Source: Apoda limacodes
Taxonomy: Eukaryota; Arthropoda; Insecta; Lepidoptera; Limacodidae
DNA length: 64,000 bases
Assembly: GCA_946406115.1 (NCBI GenBank)
Contig: OX291544.1
Location: forward strand, 10,478,001-10,542,000
Direction of reading: 5' to 3'
In this document: positions 12,601 to 23,047 of the stretch, one piece after another
Layout: every line of letters starts with the position of its first letter
Position numbering within the stretch: the stretch's first letter is position 1
Notes under the pieces: generated by a model
Databases searched by the model: none
What the model was told of the DNA's origin: nothing
The model's input: only the letters and a program-made list of their open reading frames with translations
Program-made: the position numbers and the translations under genes

Positions 12601-13420
12601 ACTACTAACTACTTTTACTTTTGTCAGTGATTTTAAATAATTTGCTTTCATTCAGTCTATCTGTGTTTTATTAAAATCATATGTAGCCCTCAGTTTAGCA
12701 GGCACTCTTACTCACTCACTTCCAACTGAGCCACTAAGTAAGTAATATCTATAATTTGAAATAGAATGAACCTAACTAAAAGCAAGCTTTTCAAAGTCCC
12801 TTTTCTTAGCATATATTTCGGACACCCCAACTGTTATTTTTCTAATAAGTTAAAAATTAATAACAAAAGAATTACCTAATTTTCATCTTATTTCATATTC
12901 ACTTGTGGATTCAGCTGACGGCTTAGAATGAAATGTCACACCTTTAACTTAGTATTGGGATCACTAGTAACAATACCACAAACATACATAACAATAAAAA
13001 AATCACTTTAAATGCACATTAAGGGGTGAAGTAAATGGACTATCAGCTAAGAATGGAATGTATGTACTAGTGTTACTACATTACACTACAGCAGACGGTA
13101 AACATTGATTGAGCGACCGCCCCTCTCCTCACTGACGTGACGATGGTCGCCCACACTCGCGGCCCGCGCACTGCGCAGTCATCACAAGTTAGCCACATTG
13201 CCAACGTCACGTGCGTCACTAATGTAGACAGCTCCGATACGAAAAGTCTACCGCACCGAATCCATACAACTATAGGTACCTTTCCCTTAGTGAAATCGTT
13301 AATTTTTTTCGTTTCAGTTGCCAATTGTGATAATCAAATTGCGTACCTGCTCCGTTCTTGTACTTCACGACGGTCAGGGAGTTTTCTCTTTTGTTTAATA
13401 AATCTTTCTAATAGTTCCAT
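638..13420 (-). CDS. FNIP: Folliculin-interacting protein (FNIP), N-terminal three coding exons; gene continues off the left edge
   Basis: FNIP binds folliculin in the lysosomal nutrient-sensing complex (GAP for RagC/D) and regulates AMPK and Hsp90; this role is family knowledge. Three minus-strand exons join in phase: 13420-13347 (ATG, 74 nt, donor GTACGC), 10927-10741 (187 nt, acceptor CCTACAG, donor GTAAGT) and 750-638 (113 nt, acceptor TTTTGTGCAG, donor GTAACC). They give 124 codons plus 2 nt. The product starts [13 protein letters not shown]. It carries two FNIP N-terminal (longin-type) signatures: [25 protein letters not shown] at residues ~32-52, and [16 protein letters not shown] in exon 3. 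The start is the only ATG that runs open into the exon 1 donor, and the AG|G junction restores an Arg codon. Full-length family members are around 1,000 residues, so most of the gene is outside. Intron 1 is ~2.4 kb, intron 2 ~10 kb. Exon 4 was not found in bases 1-637. Confidence 0.85.
1429..1921 (-). mobile_element. Poly(A)-tailed retroposon copy 1 (GC-rich, SINE-like or LINE-tail)
   Basis: The copy lies on the minus strand and ends in an A-run, seen here as T's at 1429-1438. It is much more GC-rich than its surroundings. It aligns over nearly its whole length with 44441-44915. Both copies begin at the same point (GCAATCCACAAC) and end in the same tail (GGCTGCAACAGCCAA). A shared 5' boundary suggests a discrete non-autonomous unit rather than random LINE 5' truncation. 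From about 1825 downward (GATGACGATCTCGCT...) it also matches the end of the Jockey ORF2 at 23168-23245. An open frame at 1443-1802 on the plus strand is a by-product of the GC content. It sits inside FNIP intron 2. Confidence 0.7.
2395..2690. repeat. Lepidopteran interspersed repeat with AGGGTTCCGTA / GGAACCCTAA ends (family D)
   Basis: The copy begins GCCAAGTGTGAGTCGGACTC followed by AAGGGTTCCGTA, and ends in GACGGACGGACGGACAGCG and AGGGAACCCTAAAAA. The same blocks in opposite orientation are at 58450-58760. Related, more diverged units occur near 28215-28470, 55290-56025 and 56975-57410. The mirrored ends suggest a non-autonomous element, but I cannot assign a superfamily. Confidence 0.65.
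3505..3530. repeat. (TA)n microsatellite
   Basis: An uninterrupted run of alternating AT at 3507-3527 inside FNIP intron 2. Confidence 0.8.
4372..4565 (+). repeat. Interspersed repeat family C, copy 1
   Basis: A block containing GTCGTTTTATCCGTGTTTTC and ACTCTTCCTG, then CAACACTAAAGCTACTTGAC, recurs at 51698-51945 (same strand) and at 9618-9900 (opposite strand). Part of it (ACTTGACAATAGATG) is duplicated in tandem here. Superfamily not determined. Confidence 0.6.
6214..6562 (-). mobile_element. Lep1-like non-autonomous Helitron, antisense copy
   Basis: Read on the minus strand it starts TCCTACTAATATTATAAATG and ends near GCGGAGCCGCTGGCAAAGTC with CTAG. Both are hallmarks of the lepidopteran Lep1 repeat. 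The same arrangement in the other orientation is at 55527-55860. It lies inside FNIP intron 2. Confidence 0.65.
6717..6804 (-). mobile_element. Retroposon 3'-tail fragment (same family as 1429-1921)
   Basis: Only the last ~80 bp of the tail survive: CCTTCAGAGTCTCGCCCC, AAAAAGCCCAGTGAAGCAG and GGCTGCAACAGCCAA on the minus strand, followed by an A-run (T's at 6717-6725). This is a severely 5'-truncated insertion, typical of target-primed reverse transcription. Confidence 0.7.
8341..8535. mobile_element. Short inverted-repeat (foldback) element
   Basis: The arm ACAACCGGCTTCAAAAAGAT near 8360-8379, with an A-rich lead-in, is mirrored by ATCTTTTTGAAGCCG near 8497-8511 and a T-rich exit. The ~120 bp between has no coding potential. 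This is a MITE-like structure inside FNIP intron 2. The preceding ~300 bp (8040-8330) also looks like old repeat sequence but I cannot name it. Confidence 0.5.
9106..9325. repeat. Helitron/Lep1-like remnant
   Basis: It starts CTAGCTTTTACCCGCGGTTTC and ends with CGCATTTATAGTATCAGTATT. These are the edge motifs of the lepidopteran TATTATAAA...CTAG repeat group. The internal sequence is diverged. Confidence 0.45.
9618..9900 (-). repeat. Interspersed repeat family C, copy 2 (antisense)
   Basis: Reverse-complement counterpart of 4372-4565 and 51698-51945. It shares the acgtcgtttt and gactcttcct blocks and the CAAGAATTGCTCG end seen at 51700-51725. Confidence 0.6.
11226..11855 (+). repeat. Helitron-like repeat in FNIP intron 1
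   Basis: It begins CTAATATTATAAAGAGG and ends near GCGCTGCTAGTGG, with the usual '...ACTTGACCGATTTC...' block after the start. An ORF at 11474-11668 lies inside and is not supported as a gene. Confidence 0.45.
11856..13345. other. Remainder of FNIP intron 1
   Basis: AT-rich intronic sequence between the repeat and the FNIP exon 1 donor. I see no further exon, RNA or clear repeat. Overlapping ORFs on both strands around 13076-13463 straddle the FNIP first exon and do not correspond to a second gene. Confidence 0.5.
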
Positions 13421-13772
13421 TCCATTACATAGAAAATCCACAGTACTGCACCGTAGCCTCTAAAAGTTTTGTTTTTTATAATAATAACTACTGGCTGTAT
13501 TACATTTTGAGATGTAAATTGCAAAATCGAGATTCTTTTTATATTATTATTCACAGTAAAAGAAAACAAATAACACACTGTAATACAAATTACAAAATAA
13601 GGGATAACGTAATGTGCAACCCAGGATTGTTCGCCCCAAGAATGATCATATCAGCAATGTCCACCCCATCAAACTTTCCCCTTTTGGGTTGTACATTGGC
13701 GGTATGAACATTCTTGGGTTGCGCAATCACGCCTCGTGACATCAAAGATCACCCGGAGAATGACCACCCCAG

Positions 13773-14687
13773 GGGGCCGTTCAAAAACCGACTGAGTCGA
13801 GTAGAGTTATGACTCGAACCGTTCAAAAACTAACTGAGTTCCAACCCTAATCCGTTCAAAAACGCGTAGAGTTGTTACCCTAGGGTTGGCTCAAGTGAAC
13901 CGTACTCGACGCGGGTTCGTCGGAGTAGGCGGCCATATTTGATTAAAATGGTCGAAGCAATGTTTCCGTATTAAGAAAATTAGTATATTATTTTGTTGTT
14001 TGCTTTTGTATTTAAGTATTTTTCTATGACTTTTGTATTTGGAGTTTTTTAGTTATAAAAGATTTTTAATTATTTCCACTCCACTACTAGGGTTCAGTTT
14101 TTTCTTAGAATCTTTAGTGAATAACCCTAAATGCCTTAAAATAGTGTTAAAATATTGATTTTAGCCGTAAATTTTAGCTTTTTAGAAATACTCCTATTTT
14201 CATTTTATTTTTGTCAAAATAAAATCTAACAATAAAATAAACTGCGATTCAAGTGCAAACACAACGTTACAACTACAAAAAGGTAAACATTGTTAACATA
14301 CTGATAAATAAATAGTATTATTATATACTTAATAATAATGGTAAGTTTTATTAAAATATATGTATAATCAAAACAAAAGAATTCACCAAGTTCCCACCTA
14401 GTTTATGAAAACTTAATTCAAAAAAGCAAGAAGGAAATTATTAGTTTGTTCTCACTCAAAGTCAAAAAAATAGCCTAAAACTTTATTTAAATTTTAGTGT
14501 TCCGTAGACCTTACATAGGTATTTCAAATAAAAAAAATGCCTCTACAAGGGCGAAATTCCTAAAAGTGGAAACATTGATTAAAACTTGACAGATGTAACT
14601 CGGTTAGCCGTTCAAAAACTATAGGGTAGAGTAAGGAACCCGATGACGTCATTTTTTACTCAAGTTACTCGTTTTTGAACGCAACCC
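13773..14687 (+). mobile_element. Inverted-repeat DNA element E, copy 1 (~0.92 kb, non-autonomous)
   Basis: The ends carry imperfect inverted repeats sharing CGTTCAAAAAC. That 11-mer also recurs as subterminal direct repeats just inside the left end (CCGTTCAAAAACTAACTGAG, CCGTTCAAAAACGCGTAGAG). A near-identical copy in opposite orientation lies at 33491-34413. There is no transposase ORF. I could not find a target-site duplication by eye, so the exact ends and the superfamily are uncertain. Confidence 0.75.
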
Positions 14688-15356
14688 TGCAAAGTCTCGA
14701 CTCTCGCAGCTTGCGACCCTGGTGTTGCAAGAAATGTAAAAAAAAATCAAAGTTTGTTGCTATAGTAGGAAATTACTACTAAATGTATGTGTGTTACGAA
14801 AATAGCCGCTGAATACAAACTATGTTTAAAAACAAATATTTAGAAGTACCCATGTGTTTTTTTTTTATAAAATATCTCTTTTCATTGATATAATGTTTTT
14901 TTGGACCACGAATGATGAAAAAAAGGAAAAAACATTAGTAATGAAAAAATCGTGCAGTATTGCTACAGAGAGAGCGTTTTCGAAACGATAGTGGTAGACT
15001 TATTCCTCATTTATGGAAAACGCTGTATCGTGGACGTCAGCTGGAAAACTCTACATTGTCAGTGCCAATTATCGAAAATCGCTTATGTTTTTGTTATTTA
15101 TTTATACCTACTATTTAATGTGTTGTTCCTTTTTTATTTAAGTCTAATATGCTATTATTACTATAATGAATATATAACTGTTTTGTAGGTACCTAGTTTA
15201 TCTTAAATATATTGTTATGTAACATTAGGTACCTACTTAAGTAAAAACATTCTAATTTTTTAGTAACAAAAATCTGGCTGTATATTTACTACGAATCTGT
15301 TAAATTAGACCTAATACTTAGAACACAGAGTTCATAAAACCACCATATTTAATTAC
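14688..15356. other. Unassigned AT-rich intergenic stretch
   Basis: I see no supported feature. A 78-codon ORF at 14952-15188 is hydrophobic by base composition and has no motif. Confidence 0.4.
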
Positions 15357-16121
15357 AAAATGTTGTTTATGATGTTTGTGAAAATACAACAATAATTAAA
15401 GATTCAATATACCTAATAAGCATCTTTATTTAGGTAGGTATATTTCTTCATATCAGAGACAAATAGATACCTATAATGCAAATATTAAAAACAAACATCA
15501 CATAATATACCTAATTAACTAAATACTAAAAATCTTTAAAAATACAATTAAATCCACAATAGATTTCAAGCCACCATTTGCTATCGCCAAGCTTATCGGC
15601 AGGTTCTAGGCGAACGCAAGTTCAACGGATATCAAATAGGAATCGCGTTTGTAAAGTTGCAATATGGCTACCTAATGTACAGACGATTTTCGTTTCGGCG
15701 CTCAAAAGTGGCTTGGCGATGGTATCGATAGTATAGAAAAGCAACAAGTCTACGGTTTTTTTTTGATTGATAGCAAGTGACGTCATTCAACTTTATGTTC
15801 ATACATTTTCTTTGATTCCATTCTTTTTTCGTGACGCTATAACAACTTTACAAACGCGATTCCTTACTGATGTTCATTAAAACTTGCGTTCGCCTGCGGA
15901 TAAGCTTTGCAATTGCAAATGGCGGCTTGAAATCTATTGTGGATTTTTATATTACGAAATACATAGTTTAAAAATAGGTGTATTTTTTTAAAGATTTTAA
16001 GTATTAATTAGGTATTATCGGTTCCTACTTGTCTCTGATATGAAGAAATATACCTACCTAAAGACCTTTACATTGAATGTTTAATTATTGTTATAATTTC
16101 ACATCATAAGCAACATTTTCT
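15357..16121. mobile_element. Large foldback (inverted-repeat) element
   Basis: Two ~360 bp arms face each other around a short centre near 15735-15775. Matching blocks: TATTTCTTCATATCAGAGAC near 15446 and its complement near 16032; CCACAATAGATTTCAAGCC near 15554 and its complement near 15930; CGAACGCAAGTT near 15612 and its complement near 15886. There is no ORF. A degraded relative lies at 17136-17760. It directly abuts the reverse-transcriptase fragment at 16137. Confidence 0.8.
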
Positions 16122-16136
16122 TAGTTAAGTAATTAA

Positions 16137-17132
16137 ATGGTGAAAATCAAAGAAAGACTTCCACATTCTATGTTACCGTTTATTGAGTGTTACCTCTCTA
16201 GGCGATCATTCCAGGTTAAAAAAGGAGAAGCAAGATCAAGCCTCTATGACATTGAGGCTGGAGTGCCACAAGCCTCAGTTCTTGGTCCAGTTCTCTATAA
16301 TATCTTTACTTCTGGCTTGCCCATATGCTACAACATTACCGTTGCAACATATGCTGATGACATAGCATACCTGTCTGTTGAAGATAACCCGACAATCGCC
16401 AGCTTTAAATTACAAGGACAACTAAATGAAACTCAAAAGTGGCTTGGTAAATGGCGTATCCGCGCAAGTGTGGCTAAATTCAACCATATAACCTTCGCCC
16501 TGAGGAAAGGAAATTGTCCCCCTGTAAGGCTTCGGAACGATATGCTTCCACATTCTGATTGTGTGAGGTATCTTGGCTTTCACCTTGATAGGCGCCTGAC
16601 GTGGAAGTACCACATCAAACAAAAAAGGGACCAGGTCAATCACAAATTTCGCTCCCTATACTGGCTCATGGGAAGTAATTTAGTCTTATCTCTCGACAAC
16701 AAACTCCTAATTTACAACTCAGTGCTTAAACCAATATGAACGTACGGGATCCAGCTTTGGGGTATCACCAGCAAAAGCAACATACTCTGCCTCCAATAAG
16801 TGCAGAATAGCATCCTGAGGGCAATAACCAATGCCCCTTGGTTTACAAAAAATTGCGAGATACATAGTTACCTCGAAATGCCGACAGTTGCATCTGAAAT
16901 AGAGCGTTACAAAAAACTGCACAAGGAGCACTTAACTTTGCATCCAAACCCACTCGTTGCTGAGTTGTTAGACGTGTCAACTGTGGTCCGAAGGTTAAAA
17001 AGAGACCACATACTGTAATTGGGAGAAGCGGCGATGACCGCTCCCCTATAATGCCTAACTATACTCACAAAGAACTTGCTTATGGTCTGACGACCGATCG
17101 CAGATGGATAAAGTTTAATACAAAAAAAAAAG
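16137..17132 (+). mobile_element. Jockey-clade LINE, 5'-truncated reverse transcriptase with 3' UTR and A-tail (dead)
   Basis: The translated block begins mid reverse transcriptase. It contains GVPQASVLGPVLYNIFTSGLP and the catalytic box ATYADDIAYLS (16340-16375), then VRYLGFHLDRRLTWKYHI and the Jockey-type C-terminal block VQNSILRAITNAPWFTKN. The last residues are VVRRLKRDHIL, ending at 17018. In-frame stops at 16737 and ~16797 break the frame, and the endonuclease half is missing. A ~110 bp 3' UTR ends in an A-run at 17122-17132. Jockey assignment rests on the RT motif wording and the NAPWF block. Confidence 0.8.
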
Positions 17133-17135
17133 TAA

Positions 17136-17760
17136 TTAAATGTGATGGTGTGCGGTTACACAGTAGGTATTGAATATTGTTTTTTTAAGTTTTATGCACC
17201 TAGCTTTACTTATAACGATGTTAAAACAATAATTACGAAAATTTATTATCATTCTTATAGTAGGCGTCTTTCTCAATACTTTCTTTGAATCAGTTAAATT
17301 AGAAACTAGACAAATACCCAAAATACTTCACATTTCAATACCTAATTAACAAAATACTCTAAAAATATTTTAGATTTTAATAATGTAATCTTATATGTAT
17401 ATATACATATAAATACTATCCACTAAATACTATGGAGGGTAAGCCGTGATTTATAACTGCAAAACTTCTACTAATTCAACGAATATTGGATAGAAAACAC
17501 GTATGTGAAATTGCATTAATGTGTAGGCGACTTTCGCATCGTTTGACGTTCCACGATGGCTAAGCGATGCCACCGATCGAATAGAAGCTGGTTATCATGA
17601 TGTCATAGACTTTTGTCTATGATTTATTTTCCGATCGATAACAAGTGACGTCACAAACTTTAGTATGTATGTTCATACAATTTGTGAAACGTAATTCTTT
17701 TTTCATAACGTTGACAAGTCTAGACCACCATTGTGTCTTCAGAGCCAATAAACGGAATTT
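17136..17760. repeat. Degraded relative of the 15357-16121 foldback element
   Basis: It shares the order of blocks with the foldback copy: ACAATAATTA..., AATACCTAATTAAC..., GCTTGGCGATGG-like, GATAACAAGTGACGTCA and a GTTCATACA block. The second arm is poorly preserved. Further scraps (GCTGGTTATCATGATGTC) recur near 18262-18280. Confidence 0.5.
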
Positions 17761-18420
17761 TTAACCGTCGCGCATCGTGTAAATTCTATCTTTTTTGGTA
17801 CCCTAACCCACCAAGAGTATAGGGTTAAGTGGGAAACAGTGGAACTAGAGAAACTCTACAACGGATCTATTTGTCTTTTTTCGACTCCTTATAAAAAGTT
17901 TTTTGTTGTGTAATTTAAGTAGCTCACATACTGCTATCTTAACATGTATCATCCAGATCATCGGATGCCGTGACACGTGACAAAACTAAAAAATAGGTTA
18001 TTTGCTGTTTTTTTGTAGCAAAATTGTGTCCAAATTATTACTGAAGTTTTGTTTTTTACTTTAGGTTCTGTTAAGTAAACTTATTTTTTTTTAGTTATTG
18101 TTTCCAAAGAAAAAACATAGATGGATTTCAATAAGTAGAACAATGTTACTGTAAACAGTACCTATTAATCATTCTAAAATTTTACGTGTATTAAAAAGAT
18201 AGCAGTGGCCGATCTCGCACGTCTTGAAGCAGTGCCACTAGCCATATTGGTTTGCTATCCAGCTGGTTATCATGATGTCTTTATTATAGATATTCTGTTA
18301 TTTTCTTTAAAATACACAAATAAAACTTCATAAAAATTCAGTCCATCGTCTGCCAGATGTGCGTTCATAAACCCAACTTGGGTTAACCCGGGTAGCACTG
18401 ACAGAAGACAGCAAATACAT
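17761..18420. other. Intergenic, repeat scraps only
   Basis: Apart from the foldback scraps near 18195-18290, I see no gene or bounded element. Confidence 0.35.
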
Positions 18421-18640
18421 TGCAGTCCTTAGAGAAAACATTAGCAGGGAGCTCATTCCACAACCAAAGGCAGTTTCACTGAAACCGCACTGTAAGTGAT
18501 AATTTAGATTCTAAAAGGTGTGAGCATGAATTCCCTGCCGTCGATGGCGAGCGGTGCGAGAACACATCCCATTATACAAGCGGTGGACCCAAAGACAGGG
18601 AAGGAAACTCTCTCCTCAGACTTGAGGGTTACTGTAAAGT
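18421..18640 (-). mobile_element. CR1/Jockey-group LINE 'B' fragment (3' end of ORF2)
   Basis: The minus strand carries the degenerate C-terminal segment found intact in the longer copies at 21687-23047 and 46648-48151 (SLRRDFA..CS.ACTMGC..., HS.TLEP, LWNELP-type block). It is a short decayed remnant. Confidence 0.65.
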
Positions 18641-18644
18641 AGTA

Positions 18645-20115
18645 ACCTTAGCCCTAGCTGCTGTGGTCTGTTAAATTATTGATAACCATAGTACGATTAT
18701 ATTACCCTTCCCGGTTGTTCGAGTCGGCTGGATATTTTATAGGAGAAAAATATGTATCTGTTTTCCATTGGTAAGTCAAACTAGGTATTATTGTGATTTT
18801 ATGAACTTAAATTGTGAATGAAGTACCTACTCAATTCTCATTAAGGTCACTAATCATAAGTGTATAGGTACATGTTTTTTAACGTTATTTGCAATTTTTA
18901 TTTTATTCTAACTTTTGGTCTTAAATCAATAAAACTGGTATCTTTAACATTTTGCCCACTTTATGGTGTTGTAAGTTGGATCTCGATTCATATCGATTAC
19001 ATCTACAATTACTTTTGTTATGTTTAAACTAAAACACTTTTGTCTTTAAATTGTTAACAAGATTTCAAGTGACCTTAAAATAAATAGGCATGGATCAAAA
19101 ATCTAAAAAGGCGATAAATGGAATCCTTCACAACATAGGTAGACGAATATGCTCTCATTAATTGAAAATTCTTTCTTTAGTGAGGGATATCGACAAAAAA
19201 TCTGAATTCTCATGCAGTGCCGATAATATTTTAAATTAGAAATTATGCCAGTGTAAAATATACTATATCATAGGTATACAAATAATTATTTACATTATTG
19301 AAAAGTTATATTTTTATATCGAATATTTTTAAACTTGTAGTTATTATAAAATTAACATGATAATAGAAATAAAAAAAATCTTATTTCAAAATATCAAAGT
19401 ATTTTATTTGGAACACGGCTTATAACCAAATTTAAATAACTATTGTTTTAAAAAAACAAAACGGCCAAGCGTATTTCGTACCGTACACTAATTAAGTTAG
19501 GGTTCCGTAGAGTAAGAACAATTGCATTAATATGAGTAACTTCTAAAACAATTCTGTGCAAAACAATGTCTGATTGTGATTTTTTTAGAATTTTTAGTGG
19601 TAAGTATCTAATCCAATGCAAGTCTTTGAATCAAAATGAGTTTCCGTAGGTGATGCAGCTACAGCAGACTATTCCTTTACGTAGCAACTTTAGTTTTTAG
19701 AAGGGTAATTTTTTATGGTGTATGTATGTCAGTATGTCCAAATCTTTCGTTATTTCGATTTTACTATTTGAATAATATGAATACCATCTATGCAAAATAA
19801 TCGAATAATTGAATTGTTAATTAAAATTATAAATATAACGAGAATCTTTATATTTATGTCAATTTAGAAGTGCCAAAACCGAGAACAGGCAACACAAAAT
19901 TCAGGATACAATTTATACAATTAAAAAAAAGAAAAATGTTATAAATTCAAGATGATTTAGTATTTTCACTTCATTAGATAAAATATTAGTCAATCAGGGT
20001 AGGATTAGGGTAGGTAGACTACTTAATTTTCAAATATCCAATTCGATACAAACAAGTGCAATTGTAAGGAACACAAACAGTATACAAAAAATCTGGCATA
20101 CCTCTTTTGCACTCA
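18645..20115. other. AT-rich intergenic stretch
   Basis: No supported gene. A partial family-D block (CGGCCAAGCGTATTTCGTAC, GGGTTCCGTAGAG) occurs near 19460-19515. Confidence 0.4.
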
Positions 20116-20124
20116 TATTAATGC

Positions 20125-21686
20125 TTCATAGACCCCATCGATCCTCCGCCCCTTACGAATTTAGAAGCATCCGTCTGCTGCCTAGCGATGACCGGCGATC
20201 AGCCGATCACCATTGCATCGGTTTATCTCTCTCCATAAAAAGACTTGCTTCAGTCGCTCTTAAATTTAGGCGACACCGTCATCCTTGCCGGCAACCTAAA
20301 TTGCAAGCACCGTCGATGGAACTCAATCACTTCACGGAGAGGCAGACTCCTTGAACAATTAGTTGACAGGCTAAACTTAGACATCATCGCTCCCTTGACG
20401 CCCACTCACTTTTCCCATAACACTCGCAATAGCCCTGACGTGCTCGTCATAGCACTTCTAAAGAATATAAGGCTAATTTTTCACTCTATAGAGGTGCTTG
20501 ACGAACTTGACTCTAGACTAGAACCGTGACGGACTGGGATAAATTCGAGCAATTACTCAAAAACCCCAGCTCGCCACATCTAGATCGCGTTCCCAGTAAC
20601 CACCTGACCGCCACCGTTAGCGAGTGCTCAAGACAAGTGCCGGTTGGCTACCACCACCTAATCCTGCCTCAGCACATCAGGTCGCTACTGACAGACGCGA
20701 GTGCGCTCCCACTACCGAAAACAAAGCTCGCTAGAACGACATACACCGCTGTGTAAGAACCGCTGTAGCTGAGCCTGCACCCAACGTTTCGGTGATCTAA
20801 TGGAGACTATTTCTCCTTCTCATCTAGCTTATTGGTGCCTAGCCAGAGCTTTGAAATCAGACACTTTCAACTACCTCCCTCCTTTAACTCGTCCCAACAA
20901 CGTTCCCGCGTTCGTTGACGACGAAAAAGCGGATTGCCTTGCATCTAGCCTCCAAGCCCAATGTGCCTTAAGCACACAAGTTGTGACACAACCTTTCAAT
21001 CCCGATCACGTGCAAGATGTAGACGGGGAAGTGGAGAACAGAACTTCTTTGCCCCAACAAGATCCTCTGCCCCCCGTCACAGTCGACGAAGTCAAACAGG
21101 TCATTAAAGACCTACGCCCCTGTTAAGCCCCAGGCGCGGACGGTTTCACCTTTAATTCTCAATGGAAAGACGCAATTGTTATAGGCAACCATTAGCCAGG
21201 GAAACTCCTTTTTCTCCTACCGCCCTATAAGTTTACTAAAGGGCCTTGGTAAGCTCTTCGCTCGCCTTCGGAACGCTATAGTCTCCAGAAGCATCTCAAT
21301 CGACGAGCAGTTCGACTTCCGCGACAAACACTCGTGCGTCCACCAAGTCCTCCGTATCACAGAACACATTCTCACTGGCTTCCAACCAGTATTAGGTAAG
21401 CCCCATCACACGGGTGCTGTCTAAAATGTAGCGAAAGCCTTTGACAAAGTCTGGCACAACTGTACAACTATCAGTTGCGTGGCCGCAATCACCGCTCTAG
21501 GCGACTGGTTTCAGAAATGGAGAATCGAAATGAATCCCGACAAAAGCTCTGCCGTTCTCTTTACCACTGGCTTGCCCCCGAGACCATCTTGCCTCTCACT
21601 TTTCGGTCGTGCCATACCTTGGCAAAACAAGAAATAAGCTGACTCTTTACACCACTTGCATCCGCCCCATACTAGCATACGCTTCT
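20125..21686 (+). mobile_element. Jockey-clade LINE, endonuclease and partial reverse transcriptase (dead; 5' section)
   Basis: Frame-broken ORF2. The endonuclease block is LGDTVILAGNLNCKHRRWNS (20257-20315), followed by IIAPLTPTHFSHNTRNSPDVLVIALLKN. A linker WDKFEQLLKNPSSPHLD starts near 20535. RT-entry remnants follow: DLRPC-stop-APGADGF near 21110, SYRPISLLKGLGKLF-type residues, AKAFDKVWHN near 21435, RIEMNPDKSSAVLF near 21525 and LYTTCIRPILAYAS near 21650. The YADD box is missing because the core is internally deleted. A related fragment is at 35280-35880. The C-terminal end of the same ORF resumes at 23048, after an antisense LINE insertion. Confidence 0.75.
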
Positions 21687-23047
21687 TATACCACTAAGGT
21701 GGCAAACAAGCTTACGGTCCTCCTGATGGTAACCGGTCACCGTAGCCTACGGACGATTGCAAAACCAAGGGTATCACTCACGCGTTGTCAACCCTTCAAA
21801 AATCCGATAACTTCTTTCTTGAAGAACCCCATACTGTAGTCCTTAGAGAAAACCTTGGCAGGGAGCTCATTCTACAACCCAAACATTCGCGGGAGGAAGT
21901 TTCTCTGAAACCGAACTGTACGCGACCATTTCGGTTCTAACGTGTGAGAATGAATTCCCTGCCGATGGCGAGCGCTGCAATGGTGGAAAGTAGCCGTGAG
22001 CATTATTTCGAACAATTCCTCAGAACACAACCCATTGTACAAGCGGTAGAACACACACACAGGAAGGCAAAGTCTCTCCTCAGACTTAAGGGCTCGATAC
22101 CGCAAGTGAGTTTGGAATCGTCAACAATTCTCACAGCCCGTCGTTGAACCGAGTCAAAAGGGCCAAGCTGGTATCCGGGTGCACCCGCCCAGAGATGGCA
22201 GCAGTACTCCATATGGGGCCGAGCTTGCGACTTGTAAAGTAACAAACTTTGCCCCGACGTGAAGTACTGCTTCGCTCTGTTGAGTACACCAAGTTTTTTG
22301 CCAGCTTCACCTTGTCCTGCAGATGATCTCGGAACTGAACGTCGCTGGAGATGTCAACACCAAGGATCCCAATGCTCTTAGAGATGGAGAGGGGAGTGTT
22401 CTTTTCTTAGCGGTGAACGCGCAGAGTTGTGTCTTAGTAGGGTTGAATCGGACCAAGTTTATCCGTCCCCAGTCAGAGACCTTAGACAGTGTGGTCTCGA
22501 TTTGAGGCACAAGTTCTTCGCGGTTTCCCTCCACAACGGAACGAGGTATGTTTCCACGACCCGTGTAATAAGCGTCTGCAGTACTGTCATCTGCATAGCA
22601 ATGCATGTTGTTGATGTCCAACATGTGATTGATATGCAGTAGAAACAGCGTAGGAGACAGCACAGAGCCTTGCGGGACACGAGCATTAATGTCCATGCTA
22701 TCAGAGCAATTACCGTCAACGTTCGTATGCGTCTGCCGGACAAAAAACTAGCCTAGCTTTGCACAAACTCTCAGGCACTCCGTAAGCTGGCAACTTCGAT
22801 AGAAGATCCCGGTGCCAGACCCGATCGAACGCCTTCGCTATGTCAAGGCTACATGCCAATGTCTCCCCGTGACTCTCAATGGCTAATGCCCATCGGTGTG
22901 TGAGATACACGAGAAGGTCACTAGTCGAGCGGCCATGGCAAAAGCCATATTGACGGTCACTGAACAGGTCGTGTTCTTCTAGGTATCTTAGAAGCTGTGT
23001 GTTGATCACACGCTCCATCACCTTGGAGAGAGAGGTAAGACACGACA
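21687..23047 (-). mobile_element. CR1/Jockey-group LINE 'B', 5'-truncated antisense insertion
   Basis: Read on the minus strand: [40 protein letters not shown] and LDIAKAFDRVWH (RT motif A), then [33 protein letters not shown] (catalytic YADD) and NLVRFNPTKTQLCAFTAKK. The C-terminal block MLLYKSQARPHMEYCCHLWA and [12 protein letters not shown] follows. Several frame changes make it a pseudogene. The 3' terminus (CCACCTTAGTGGTAT on the minus strand) is at 21687-21705. It interrupts the Jockey ORF: coding residues LAYAS lie just left of it and TIVYALSKRKL just right. Confidence 0.85.

Noticed and set aside
13076..13463. Overlapping ORFs on both strands at the FNIP first exon
   Set aside because: They are out of frame with the FNIP exon, have no homology-like motifs and cross the splice donor.
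14952..15188. 78-codon hydrophobic ORF
   Set aside because: Hydrophobicity follows from the AT-rich composition (Tyr/Leu/Phe runs); no start context, splice partner or family motif.
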